Source: Rotaria macrura (Eukaryota > Rotifera > Eurotatoria > Philodinida > Philodinidae). Taken from it: a stretch of DNA of 64,000 bases. The notes under the pieces were generated by a model, which saw only the letters and a list, made by a program, of their open reading frames with translations, had not been told where the DNA came from and searched no databases. The DNA is taken from positions 44,819-108,818 of the forward strand of contig OENT01000484.1 in the NCBI GenBank assembly GCA_900239685.1, in the 5' to 3' direction. Positions 51,414-63,477 of this stretch are shown piece after piece; the stretch's first letter is position 1; the number at the start of each line of letters is the position of its first letter. Position numbers and translations under genes: made by a program.

Positions 51414-51908
51414 CACTGTAACAACTAGGCGCAGAATAATAAACACTTCAATAAAATTGATGGATCTCATAAAACCTATCATATACCCTTTCTTAGGTTT
51501 ATTAGCATCGTTAACTCTTTCCATTCATATACCCAACGAAGGGTATGTTATACTTTACAATTTTATAAACCCTTTAGTGTATATGAGCAGTAATATACCT
51601 TAAAACTGTCTATTAACTTCATAAGCCCTTCAGGAAAGCGTTTATTAATCTACCCTTGATAAGAAATTGTGGAATAAAAATTGCTTTCCTGAAAGGCTTA
51701 TGAAGTTAATAGACAGTTTTAAGGTATATTACTGCTCATATACCGTAAAGGGTTTATAAAATTGTAAAGTATAATATATCCTTCGTAGGGTATATGAATG
51801 GAAAGAGTTTACGATGCTAATAAACCTGAGAAAGGCTATATGATAGGTTTTATGAGATAAATAAACTTGATCGAAGGGTTTATTATTCTGTGCCTATTTT
51901 TTACAGTG
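51414..51908. mobile_element. About 495-bp palindromic foldback element
   Basis: Almost the whole element is a two-armed palindrome. The left arm runs from CACTGTAACAACTAGGC and the right arm ends GCCTATTTTTTACAGTG. Matched inner blocks include CAGAATAATAAAC, CATAAAACCTATCATATA and AGACAGTTTTAAGGTATATT. The loop is short and centred near 51650. There is no coding capacity and no convincing target duplication. It carries many imperfect TTTAT/CCTTT blocks in both arms. Confidence 0.75.
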
Positions 51909-51915
51909 TGCCTTA

Positions 51916-51967
51916 CAGAGACCGAAACGAATAGAAAAATCTCAATTCGATTGGTTTTCGGTCTCTG
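51916..51967. mobile_element. 52-bp hAT-like mini-element with 8-bp target duplication
   Basis: It starts CAGAGACCGAAA and ends TTTTCGGTCTCTG, an inverted repeat of about 12-13 bases. GTGCCTTA flanks it on both sides (51908-51915 and 51968-51975). The first base of the left duplication is the last base of the neighbouring 495-bp palindrome, so it inserted exactly at that element's edge. At 52 bases it is among the smallest elements that could still carry two hAT-type ends. Confidence 0.75.
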
Positions 51968-53090
51968 GTGCCTTATACTGACTGATTGTATACTCTCAAA
52001 AACATGACTATAATAAGAATTTCCTTCCGTATATTCTCGATGCTATTAATTATGGCTTCTTCATAAAAGAGATATGAATTACAGAAATAAATTTCTTTCA
52101 ATAATGAGTATACTTGGTCTTAAGCATCACTGATTTACCTTAACAAAAGATTATTATTTCAAAAAAAGGAATTTTGAAAAATTCAAAAATTAAAGTAAGA
52201 TTTTTTTGAGAATTTGCATACATGAAAGTTAATTCTTTAAAACTTAAAATACAACTTATATGGAATTCTATTCATTTTCATTCGCTTTTTTCGCCTAAAA
52301 CATAGTTTCACAGATTTTGATTTTTAAAAGTTGAATTTATAATTAAGTAGCCGAAAAATGGCAACACCAGTTGCATGGAATCAGGAAAATAGATGTAATT
52401 ATTCATCACTCATTCAGATGTGAAACTGAAACATTATTCAAATAAGTTTACTTGACACGTGTAAGTAAGAGTAGAATAGACACATCTATTATATAGTAGC
52501 GGCGCTAGAAATTTCCTTGAGGGTGGGCTAAGCCCACCGCAGCCCATCCATGGTGCCTCCACTTCTATTATACCATATTTTAGTTCAACGATCCCTTTGC
52601 GAATATCTTCTACTCTGGAGTTCTTGTGTCCGAATTCACCTCTTAAATCTATCGAAATTCATATAGGTTATCTCCATAATGATATCATTTAGTGTAAATG
52701 GATGTATGGATAGCATCTATAAGTTGAGTTCTGTGAAATACTTCGTGGTTTTTGTTTTTTTGCCTCTAAATTATGGAATACCACTGTTTTCGAAAGGCTG
52801 CGAAATACCGCTAAGAAGGAATCGTCCAACAAAGTATATTTTAACAGATGTGAAACGCGTTAAACCGGCTAGCATTAATGCATTTCGCAGAAATTTACGT
52901 CATGGGTCCTTCTAACCCAGTGGCTATGTCATGAATAATATAATGAGCAACAGTGAATCTTTAAAAAAAACCCTTCTGCACGAATGAATAGATTTTCTAC
53001 ATGTTATTAATCCAATAGTTCTCGATTTTCTCTTCTGTATTGAATATATAAATAGTTCAAAGTCAGAAAAATGAAACCGAAATAAAATGT

Positions 53091-54799
53091 TTAAACAAGC
53101 TGCCAAAGTGCAGGAACGTTAGCTGGTGTCCAATCAGATAAGGATGTATGTGTTTGAAGGCATCGGTACGTTCTACCAGCATATGTCACAAGGTCACCTG
53201 CATTATAAAATTTATTTTCTTGCCATGGAAGAGTACTTCCACTTGGTGGTTTAGTCGTTGTTACCGGAACAGTAGGATTGGGTGTATTCGTTTGACTTGT
53301 CGAAGGAGTAGGTACAGTCGAAGGATATGTTACTGGTGGTGGCGTTTGACCATTAGTCAATGCGGTAAACGTAGCACCAACAAGTTCTACACCACGATCA
53401 CCACTTAATTCCCAAAACATTGCACCTCCCAATTCTTCTCGTTTAATGTAATCATTTTTAAGCGAAATCGATTCAAGATCGTCATAAGTTATCCAGATGC
53501 CTGTTGATGGATTGTAAAGATATGGTACTTTAGAAGCATCATCCCAATAGCGTGTATATGTAGACAAATAGCTTCGTTTCAAGTGATCATAATCAAAGAT
53601 TCCATTTTCCCATGTGCCCACCGGCAACTGAGTTGAAGCTGGCTGTGAAAAACCGTTTTGAGCCGTACTGGTCACTCCTAAAAATAACGAACAGCATGTT
53701 TTTAACTAAATGAATAAGTAAGAAATAGAGTTTACCTTGCCAACCACGACCATATAAACCTAAACCCATGACTATTTTTGAGCGAGGAATACCAGTCGCA
53801 ATATAAGCTTGAATAGAAGCATGACAATTATATCTTGATTTAATAAAGGATGGTGCAATATCAGTAGCTGTTTCCGCATCGTTTTTATACAATGGAGCAT
53901 TATGACCAGTTTTCGCATCCCAACCACCTGTTTTGTTATTTGAGAAACATATATACGAATATCAAAATGTACACCGAAAAGACTAGTTTTTACCATGAAA
54001 ATCATAGGTCATAACATTAATCCAGTCAAGAGATGCAGCCATACCCGGTATGTCCATGTCAGCAATGCGTTCAGTACCTGCACCGGTCCTTTTTTTCAAT
54101 ATAAAATTCGAGTGAAATGTTTTAACCGTTAACATTTTTAAACTTACGCCACAGTTAACAGGTATCGCTTGCCATCAATACTACCCGCACTATCTAGTTG
54201 TCGACGAATTTCTTGAAGTAGAAATACATAGTTTTCTTTATCTTGTGGTCGAACAATATTTCCTGCAAGACCACCAGACACTGGATATTCCCTGAAGCAA
54301 ATACAAAATATCCTTTGAGATCATAGAACTAAAACTGAATGAAGACTTACCAATCGAGATCCACTCCATCAAAACCATATTTTTGAACAAAGTCAACACA
54401 AGATTGCGCGAATCTAGAACGACTTTCAGCCGATACAGCAACATCAGAAAATTTACCGGACCATGTCTATAAGACTTTGCTTTTGTAAAATTAACATACA
54501 TAAATAAAACTTACCCATCCACCGACAGAAATGAATGTTTGCAGATGTGGATATTTTTGTTTTAGTTTAAGTAGTTGGTTAAAATTTCCACGTAGTGGTT
54601 GATCCCATGTGTCACCTGGATATGCCTTTTCTACATCAGCCCATGAATCGCCTAATACAAGTCGCCCGTCTGAGCCAATATTGGCAAAAGCATAATTAAT
54701 ATGGGTGATCTTATCTCCAGGAATATCGGCAACAAAATATGATCGAGCATAAATAGACCATGCAGCAAAGTATGCTACAATGACAGGGGCAGCAATCAT
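53091..54799 (-). CDS. GH18 chitinase with C-terminal CBM5/12 chitin-binding module
   Basis: Six minus-strand exons encode about 500 residues. The first reads [20 protein letters not shown] and [13 protein letters not shown], the GH18 N-terminal strands, then FISVGGW. The catalytic DxxDxDxE motif, DGVDLDWEYP, is created by splicing, since an intron interrupts the Trp codon before the acid Glu. Later exons give [13 protein letters not shown] and GLGLYGRGW, and [16 protein letters not shown] closes the barrel. A Pro/Thr linker ([15 protein letters not shown]) leads to a CBM5/12-type module, [17 protein letters not shown] to [15 protein letters not shown]. The enzyme hydrolyses chitin. The domain plan is like bacterial or fungal secreted chitinases rather than typical animal ones with a CBM14. 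I find no signal peptide at the chosen ATG, so a 5' exon may be missing. Introns show the gene is established in a eukaryotic genome. Confidence 0.9.
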
Positions 54800-55394
54800 A
54801 TTTTTATTTTTCTTACTTGCTTCGTATTTTCGTATGTATTCAGAACAATAGCCAAACTTCAACTTAAATACATACGTAGAATAATGCGTATTTCATGCAA
54901 TCAGTTTAATTTCAATACTGTTATCATCATGAGAATAAAATAACACGTGTGGTTACTAACAAGAGCAAATAACCATTCAACGTTTCCAAGCAGTCCATAA
55001 AAAGTTAGTGAGGGGTGCGGCGAATGGTCAAAACTCGAAATAAATGTTTCATCTTTCATTCTGTTTCATACTGGATCCTGTTGGACCCATAAAAAATGGA
55101 GCCGTCCTAAGTATCCTCCAATCGCACATTGACTTTCAACTACTTGGATCAATTTTAATCACTCGCAAGTCATCCAATCACAGAGTAGTTAGAGTGATGA
55201 AGACTATCGAACAGGTACTTTCGATGGTTTCATGTGATTTAGCATACGGGAAACTTATTGAAGTTGCCATTTTTCTATGAGAAAAAACCGGCTACAAAAG
55301 AGTTTCACTACGCAGCCTAATTTTGATCAATAGAAATTTTTTTGAAATTTCTTTTTCAGCGATTCTACACTTTCGATTTATTACTTCATCTACT

Positions 55395-55750
55395 CAGAAG
55401 AATCATTCTGACAGACGGATCCGAGTGAATCCCCGAAAGCAGTCCGATCCAATTTTCTATGAATTTCTATAAAATTGATGAATTCCTATACAAACCCGGG
55501 TTGTGCATTGATATTCGGATCCTTAGTATTGTGATCCGATCATATCTTACTGTCAGATCCGATGCAACCTGCCAGAGATCTTTCACCGACCTGTAGTATC
55601 GGCTACAGATACTAAATCGTGTCCAAATAGTAAAATATGAATTTCTCGTCGGATCCATTAGTAGTTTCTCAACTCGGACTCCCATCGGACTTGGTCGGTT
55701 CGTCGGATCTTGTGAGATCCGATACAATCCAATGTTGGATTCATTCATCT
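55395..55750. repeat. Dispersed GGATCC/CGGAT repeat, copy 2
   Basis: Rich in CGGATC, GATCCGA and GTCGGATC motifs in both orientations. It shares the ATTCGGATCCTTAGT core with the repeat at 49860-50060. Its boundaries are approximate. A 97-codon minus-strand ORF inside it is repeat-derived. Confidence 0.5.
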
Positions 55751-56322
55751 GAGCAATCAATTTTTCTCTGTTGAAGAGCTGTGCATGAGTTCATGGTTTC
55801 AGAAAAATAGTCAACATCCATCGGTAGAAAATAATACATAATATGTATATGCTTATTCGTATTAAAAATAATCATTATGAACTACCAATAGTTAGTCGGA
55901 TTACAAATTCTGAGCTCTTGACATCACACTGATATTCAAAGAATAAGCAAGAAACAGCTCATCAATCAGAAAATTTTGAAAAAAGAATTGATTGTCGTTA
56001 GATTGGTTGTTGCAACGAAAATATTCAAATTTTTCATCTAGCAGAAGGCCTTTGTGGAAAACTTTGTTCAATTATTTTTTAAAGTTGATCTTAGAAATTA
56101 TACTACGTTGCGATATACTTTCTCGAAATTTTTCAAACGAATTTCCACGCTAATTAATATTTTCTATAAAACCATCTGTTCGCATTAGAATAAATAGATA
56201 ATATTTTATAACTGAATTTTTAGTTCAAGAAAGATAATTTCAAAATTTCTGTTGATCTTATTGCTGCATCAATTATCGTTCTATAATCATTTCTTAGCCA
56301 ATTCATGATGACTTCTCGATTC

Positions 56323-56409
56323 CCATGTAAAAAAAATATGTAAAAAAATCAGTTTTAATAATCAAAAAATGGATATTTAATCGATTTTTTGATTATTTCT
56401 TTTACATGG
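56323..56409. mobile_element. 87-bp AT-rich palindromic MITE
   Basis: It begins CCATGTAAAAAAAATATG and ends CTTTTACATGG, with an inner inverted pair around AATAATCAAAAAAT. The same CCCATGTAAAAAA start recurs at 61507 and 63918, which points to a small dispersed family. Confidence 0.55.
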
Positions 56410-58511
56410 ATTCACTCAAACTTTAGGTGTGGTGTCGAATCAGCGAAGAGATGATTTAAAGAAACTTTTTTCAGCGAATGCTACTTTCTGTGCCAATTGA
56501 AAAGAGTAAAACAGCTATGTGTAAAATAGTGAAATCTTCAGTTTAATTAAATCATAAGTAACATGTTATTAAATATACGAAAAGAAATATAATACAAGAG
56601 GATTAAATGAAATAAAAAGAAGTACAGATTTAGAAAAGAAGTATTTGAACTAGAAAACCAAAGAACAGTTACACAATTTTGAGCTATGATGATAGGTTGA
56701 CCGTGGATAAATTTCAACAGATTGATTTGTTTCTGTTTGTGACTTTCAGTTAGTTCCAATTTGTATTCGAAAAGCAGCCGATGTCGTTTGTTTGTTTTCT
56801 GCACACGATATACAAACACATCAGCATGATGATTCATGTTCAAACATGAGCAATCGAGTCTTATCAAGAAACAATTTCTACAATTAATACAGTCACTCTC
56901 TTTTGCTAATAAATACCTTCGAGGTTTTACCTACTTTGCCTGCCGCAATTTTCATTTTCACTATTATAGCTTTCGCTCAATTGACACGGTATCATGACAT
57001 ATTTTGAAACGTTCAAGGATAGAAATAGATACTTCTGATTTTCGAACAAGAGTAAACTGAAATTTAAAATTTAATAGGAATGTTTTAAGTTTTCTATGAG
57101 TAGTAAACAGAAACAGTTTACAAGCCTATATAAAGGATTAACTTATTGAAATTTTTTTTCAAACACAATCGGTTGCTCAAAATAATTTTGAACAATGGGA
57201 TTTAAAAATATTTTAAGGGAATGCATAATCATTTCAAGATAGGTTTGTGTATTTACAGAGGAAGTAACTCTTTTGAATATGACACAGTTTTGATTAAATA
57301 TAATCGCTGCAAATTTTAAATGACGCAAGCGTTTTGAATTTTGGAAACTTTAGATTGAACAGAGCTACTGCGATTTCTAGAGGACGACAGGTATTTACAT
57401 TTGATAAAAAGTTCAAATTAAAAAGATTATTGTAGTTTATAGGATAGATTAGTGTTTAACTGAATAAAGGTTTCATTAGATAGAAATTTGTCTCGTTCAT
57501 ATAGGAATTATTAAGAACATCATGACCCATGTATCGAAAATCTGATACAGAAAATGATTTAACTATAGTATAACTAATGGCCTACTAATATTAATCCAAT
57601 GTCAGGTTACTTTTGCAAACGCAAAATTTAATAGTAACAGTAAAAAGTAGATGAAGATTTGTTACTGAAATAAGTATTCCTGATACTTTTGGGCTACTTG
57701 CTATAGTCTATCAGATGATAAAGACTTCTTATCCTGACTCAGAAGCCTACTTGCAGTTTCGCGGTGTTTTAATGCATGAATTTCTTTCTTCCTTCTATTT
57801 GGATCTTAAAATACGATGGTCTCATTTGTGCATCTACCCTATCCACTGTTCTTACGGTATGCGAAGAATTTTCATCTATACCGCTGGTATTATAAACGTC
57901 TGATTCATCGTCACTATCTCCTCCTAAGTATTCTAGATCAAATGAGCGGTCAAGAGTTTAGTTTCGGTCAGATTCGGAAGCAAATGATTCTTTTACTTCA
58001 TGGAGTTATCTACAACAATTTAACAAAGCTATTTGAAAGCATCATCGAAAGCAGAAAAGAGTATTGATTCAATTTCAACTTCCGTCGATTCTGATGGAAT
58101 TGATGATGTTGAAACTGCAAGTGCTCTACTCACGTTGTTTATAGTGTCGAGGGAAACGTAGAGGAAGTCCCTTCACCATAGAAATAGTGATCTCAATTTC
58201 GCTTTTGATACGATTCAACATCCTTATTTTTTGAGCATCACGCTAAAATGAATCACGGAAAAGTTACCAGTAGATGATAAAGCGTGTGACTTGGCTCATA
58301 GATTGAGAAGATTGCCATTTGATGATCAATAAAATATTTCATCGGTGTTATATCGTGCCCTTGTCAGAAGCCACGCCCTCAGATACGGCATAGAAAAACT
58401 GTAAACCAATCATACTAGATTCGATCATTTAAATAGTTTCTCTGTCAATATATGCTATTATTAAAGAATGAATGACTCTTAAATACAAACGATTAGCTAA
58501 TGAATTAGATA

Positions 58512-59065
58512 CTATTGGTCAGATGTAACATTTTTTTGCGGCCGAGAGATCTCTGATTTCACCAAGCCACATTTCAGCTTGGTCCTAACAGCTATCATTT
58601 TTGATAAAATATCTAGCGACATATTTTGATTGCTGATGATTATTTTAACTGTAATTGACAGCAAGCGATTACTGAATTCAGCACAAATATGAATGGGTTC
58701 TTGAAGACAAAGAATTAATAGCTGTTTCCAAATGAAGAACTAGTTTCGATGAACCACTAAAGATACTTCAAAGGCATGAGATCTATCGCTGATTTACATG
58801 TTAGAGGTAATGAAGCAAAAAGAACTAAGACAAGTTTCATGACTTCTAGATATTTTGCATCGTAATCTGTTAAAAAACAGATTATCGGAACACCTTTTGC
58901 TAAAAATCCATCAAGCATCCATATCCATCGATGTATACTATCCAATGATGTACATTTACTATTGGTACTACATGCCGAAAGAATGATCGGACTAGAAGTT
59001 TGTTCTTTGTTCCCAATAGGTTGAATTATATGCATGTTTAAAAGAGCATTTATGAACACTAGCAA
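58512..59065 (-). pseudogene. Degenerate DNA-transposon ORF fragment
   Basis: Two adjacent minus-strand reading frames look like parts of one protein. The first (58757-59065) has TSLDSIHRWIWMLDGFLAKG and VPIICFLTDYDAKYLEVMKL. The second (58512-58710) has LQEPIHICAEFSNRLLSITV and KLKCGLVKSEIS. The pattern STDxDxKYLxxM, then QDPxHxxxKxRNRLL, then HGLxxxDIN is one I associate with an unclassified transposase-like protein in invertebrate genomes. The frame break and in-frame stops indicate a decayed copy. No termini were found. Confidence 0.45.
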
Positions 59066-61505
59066 TCTGGCTTTCTAATTGTGCGAGAGATTCTGTTCGA
59101 TAGAGATTAGTAGTAAGACGCCTTCCTTCATGAGGCAACGAAAAATTGGCAGAACTGTTTGAATTAAATATTTATTTAACAATCGATTTGGAACACGAGA
59201 AAGAAATTGTGAATAGAATATGGAAAAAAATGTCCAAAAAAACTATCAATCCATAAATTGTATTTGTTCATTATTCTCTGCTTAACGGATAAAGTGAAAA
59301 ATGACAAAACCAATCACAAAATCGTACAACATTTTCAACATGATAAGTATCGTATTGCTCTCGCCCCCCCCCCCCCCCCCCCCCCGAAGATATATGTTTC
59401 TTAATAATGAAGCAACGTGATCTTTTTCAAGATACTTTACCTCAATAGTTTCTGTATCTACATCAGGTCATCGAAATAAAATAACAATAAAATCGATCGC
59501 TCCGCAATCATATGGCGCCCTATCGAAAAAAAATTTAAAAAATCTAACAAATTATCCAACCACGAAGAAAATAAAAGCACTATAAATGTCAAATATGACT
59601 ATCTTCAAATTAAATGTAAAAAACGAAAATAAGTTCTACATGGGCAAAATCATTTGTTAGTGACGTGACTCTAAAAAGGACATCAACTTCCGCTTCAAGC
59701 AACTCAGTTTCAAAAATTTGGGAATTGAAATACTATTTTCGAAAACCTAATCGAGTTAATTTCTCGTTAGCGATGTGGCAGAGTACGAACACACAATCGA
59801 AAAAAACTCTCCTGAATTCTCATGAAAAGTTTAAAATCGACCTAAAACGGTACAATATTTTGCTCACATTCACTACATGATGTTAAAACCAAAAATTTTA
59901 TTTCAGCAGTGGAAGTATCTCTAAAATTCCAGTTTTTTCTAAGGAATAAATTGGAGTCCAATTCGATGAAAATTTTACTACATGTAACGCTTGTGTCGCA
60001 TAGTCTATTCTGAAGATTTTAGATATTTCTCTCACGTAGTTAGAGAGATATTCGCTAATTATTTTTTAATTAATTAACGGATTAATTAATTCATTTAAAT
60101 TAATTGTCAGATTAAAAAGTTAACATTTTTACATATATCTATGCTAAAAGAATTCATTAAAAAGAATAACCCATGGAGAGAATCAAAGTCAAGCGAAAGT
60201 AAGGAGGGTCCTATTCTGCGTGATTGCCCATATTTTCACATAAATATCTTTGCTAAGATATATATAAAGTTTTTTCTAATGCTTTTTCTTTGAATGAGCA
60301 TTATTTGATGAAGCTGTTGCTCATTTGGAACGAATGGAACAATCATTTCACTTGACATCCTCAAAACTTAGTGATATCCTATATGTGCTTGTATGGGATT
60401 ATTAAATTTGTTACTCTCTTTAAAACGTAATACGATATATTGATATTTCAAACGATTTAAGATGAATCCTAATCAACAAATTTTTTAAAATTTCCTGGCT
60501 CTTTGATGATTTTCGCGATCTAAACGATCTAAATGATCTTGATGACTTTGAATTCAAAAACGTCATAAATTTCACTTGTTTCCTCTTTGTTTTTTCCATA
60601 AAATTCTTTTGGATTCGACGATAAAGACTGCATGTTTAACTTTTCGATATGAATCAACTTGCTCGTATCTCTGGTCAATGTAACAGATTTATCATGTAGA
60701 TAAGAAATTGAGAAGACACATTTAAATGAATGAATCACCATTTTCTCCTTCCATATTTATTAACCTACTTTGACAAGATCACAATTAAGTTGCCTGAAAA
60801 AGCTCTAACAACAACAGTTATTTACAGTACACATTCAAAGCTTTTTGATACAGTATTTACAATATTTACTGGATATGCAATAGTCATTTCTATTTACAAA
60901 ATACCGTTAGATATTATGGATGAAAGTTTTCAGGGAGTCACTGAGAAACGTTCTTCTCATTCTGAGCTTTTGCACGCAAATTTTCGTGGTATTCGACGTA
61001 GAGCTACAACTGCCACATAAAAATGAGCCCTTTTAGTTCGTTACCTCCTTAAAATTGCCAATAACTAAATGTATCGGAAAGTGTTAATTACATCTGACTA
61101 TTGTCTGCCAAACTCCACTGCTGTACCATTGGAAAACTAGTTTCTACTATGAAAAACTCCAATCGGCTCATTCACAAATCATATGTAATTTACAATTGTT
61201 GTTCTTTTCTGGCGTTATCCTCCTTTAACGATTTGTTAATGTTTTCTACCTCTGACACATCCACTGTTGTGAGTTAGTTATATTCCATACTCGTGTAATC
61301 ATATTCAAAATCTTTCATCTAGAACAATAGCTCTTCGGTCAATTTTGATGAATACACCTATTGAATAAGCAACAATTACACTATAGTACGAGATGCGGCA
61401 AATAAATCACACACCCTAATTATCTCGAAGAGACTGGGAATCGCTAACGACTTCATCCTGAAAACATTTTCATCAAATATCTATGTTGATCTTCATGTGT
61501 TAAAC

Positions 61506-62023
61506 ACCCATGTAAAAAAATTGGTCCAAAAATCTGATTAAATTTGATTTCGCAACGAAAAATTGATTATAATCCTCAATACCAGATTAATTTCAATGAA
61601 ATACTCAATTAAAACCGATTTTCATGTTTTCTAATCAATTAAAATCCATTCCGTCCATGAAAATCAAACTAGCCGATTAAAAATCGAATCTATTTTAATC
61701 GATTGCAGCAATAATCGATTAAAATCTATTAGACTCACAAAAATCAAAGTAACCGATTAAAAATNAATCCACCATTCTTCACCCTTCCTTTCTCCTTTTC
61801 TAATATGCAGACTAGTCAGGAGTCATTAAGGAGACTAAGCGGACTGGACATGACGGGTATTACGAATTTTTCGACTAGCCTAGACGTAGTTGCCAGACAT
61901 TTTGTCTACAGGCAGCCCGTCTTGATGGGTAAGCTAGATGTTTCAGACGAGACCTGACAAGTAGTTTTGACGCTTCAGACTAGTCAAGTTGGGCGTCCTT
62001 CCTATTTTTTTGTTTGCCTGGGT
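61506..62023. mobile_element. Possible MITE with ACCCA termini
   Basis: The left end ACCCATGTAAAAAAATTGG and the right end, read on the other strand, ACCCAGGCAAACAAAAAAA are partly matching inverted repeats. The left half is AT-rich with repeated AATCGATTAAAAT blocks. The right half is GC-richer with repeated GACTAG(T/C)C blocks. No target duplication is clear. Two different elements side by side is the alternative. One base (61765) is N. Confidence 0.35.
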
Positions 62024-62542
62024 AGAACTGCATGATATGCATATACCTATTTTTGCAGTGTTGAAAGTGGAATTTTCTGAATTGTCATTTAACAAATAGT
62101 TAGTGTTCAACTAATTTGACGATCACGTGCTCATTTTCCAAGCTTGTTACCTTCTTTTTTCTTGTTCGTGAACCATTATCGTTGTATAAATATGAATAGA
62201 TGATATGATATCATGATTCTATTTGTTTTCTTATCACAAAACAGTAAATAAGTGAGAACTCGTGTGCTATTTTTCTTCATAATAAACTAATAGCATTCAA
62301 AAGTAGGAGTATGCCTTTAAAAGATCAAAACAAAAAGGATCGAAATTGTTAGTAATTCACCTTTAACACAAACTATTCATACATAAGTGCAGGATTTCGA
62401 TGTTTCTACGTATTAACCACGTCATATTGATGGAAGGGTTTGTCGAAGCTATATTTATACCACTTTGGATATTTTTTCTTTCGCTCATCTTTTGTTTCGA
62501 TAATTTTTGATTCGATCTATTGTAATACCATTTGTAATAGAT

Positions 62543-63016
62543 ATGGACGCTGCAAATATCCAAAATACTGTGAATGAAATTTCTCCACCTCCACCATATC
62601 ACCAGCCTCCACCAAACTATGGTTTTATGAATACAGCGGCATTAAATTCGTCGAACAAATTCCAGCCAACTAATGCAAATGTCGGTGCTGTTCAATGGCC
62701 AGGAAATCCAAATGTCGTATACGTGCAGCCTTCAATGATAAGGCCTATTATCGTCAATGGAATGTCTACAGAGACAGCTAATATCAGTGATTATATGGGA
62801 TGGTCAATCTTCAATGTTTTGTGCTGTGGTCTCCTTTTTGGATTCATAGCATGTATGTTGTCGTCACAAGTACGTCAACGAAAGGAATTGGGTGACTTAG
62901 AAGGCGCCAGAAGTTTATCGCGAGTTACTGCAATATGGAATGGCTTTACTACTCTGGCTGGCATCGGTATTATTATTGGAATTGTCGTCTACATCTCGAG
63001 TGCTTATCAACTTTAA
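62543..63016 (+). CDS. CD225/dispanin family membrane protein
   Basis: A single-exon protein of 157 residues, starting at the ATG of MDAANIQN. The ORF extends 12 codons upstream from a TTG only. The N-terminal half is Pro/Asn-rich with a PPPPY motif (16-19, a possible WW-domain ligand). The C-terminal half is a CD225 domain: DYMGWSIFNVLCCGLLFGFI (intramembrane segment, about 86-108, with paired Cys), the conserved loop RQRKELGDLEGARSLSR (111-127), and a transmembrane segment (about 131-152). The family includes IFITM and proline-rich transmembrane proteins that act in membrane trafficking and fusion control. Family membership says little about this protein's exact role. Confidence 0.85.
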   Translation: MDAANIQNTVNEISPPPPYHQPPPNYGFMNTAALNSSNKFQPTNANVGAVQWPGNPNVVYVQPSMIRPIIVNGMSTETANISDYMGWSIFNVLCCGLLFGFIACMLSSQVRQRKELGDLEGARSLSRVTAIWNGFTTLAGIGIIIGIVVYISSAYQL

Positions 63017-63477
63017 GCATTGCAGCTATTCGGAATTTATTTCAGAGAAAACTGAAGTATCTGTTTGATACTGTAAGTTCAGACTTTGATGATACATTGA
63101 AACAGTCTTTCAAATTTCTAAATCTACTTGAACAAGCTGCACTCGATTTTTGTAAATTTAATAAAATTTCAGTCGATTTATCTATTATTTTTCATCGATA
63201 TTTTTCGATTGATTTTCAACGCCAAAGTTACACGTGATATTACATGTGGAAAAATCAGAATAACACTGTGATATTCGTTTACTTGATTTTTAAAGAACAA
63301 TTTTCTCATCGTGCTATATATCCATAAAGAAATATTTCCACCCTCAAACCATCGATAAATGATTACGAAATTCAATTGAACTCTTAAAAATACATACTGG
63401 AAGAAAGTACCATTCACTGACTTAATCTATATTACTTTCGTTCAGTTGCTTTTCTATAGGCATGTACCAACTCCTAC
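63017..63477. other. Downstream spacer
   Basis: No gene supported. ORFs at 62935-63237 (plus) and 63178-63417 (minus) overlap the CD225 gene or each other in other frames and look like chance. Confidence 0.4.

Larger units (their letters stand above)
48712..53090. other. Repeat-rich intergenic region
   Basis: About 4.4 kb between the kinesin and chitinase genes with no supported gene. It contains a GGATCC-rich repeat (49860-50060), a large palindrome (51414-51908), a 52-bp hAT-like element (51916-51967) and a possible hAT fragment starting near 52498 (TAGCGGCGCTAGAAATTT). A short GT microsatellite lies near 48800. The ORFs at 49768, 49866, 51267, 51394 and 52679 fall in or across these repeats and look like chance. 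Confidence 0.5.
54800..62542. other. Long repeat-rich intergenic region
   Basis: About 7.7 kb without an intact gene. It holds a GGATCC-type repeat (55395-55750), an 87-bp AT palindrome (56323-56409), a transposon ORF relic (58512-59065), a 22-base C run (59364-59385), and an AT-rich then GC-richer element (61506-62023) with one undetermined base at 61765. Plus-strand ORFs at 57715-58067 and 60730-61020 show no recognised domain. A homotypic ATTAATTAA-rich patch lies near 60060-60120. Confidence 0.4.

Noticed and set aside
52498..52600. hAT-like terminus TAGCGGCGCTAGAAATTT
   Set aside because: It resembles a known type of hAT end, but no matching right end or target duplication was found nearby, so it is noted only within the intergenic entry.
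53148..53408. 86-codon plus-strand ORF
   Set aside because: It is antisense to the chitinase catalytic and linker exons and its composition mirrors the real frame.
57715..58067. Overlapping plus-strand ORFs that look slightly protein-like
   Set aside because: Two frames would need joining and no motif is recognisable. It might be a relic linked to the transposon fragment at 58512, but the evidence is too thin.
60730..61020. 96-codon plus-strand ORF (MNHHFLLP to RRRATTAT)
   Set aside because: It has one possible hydrophobic stretch but no domain, no splice partner and no codon pattern that separates it from chance in this AT-rich region.
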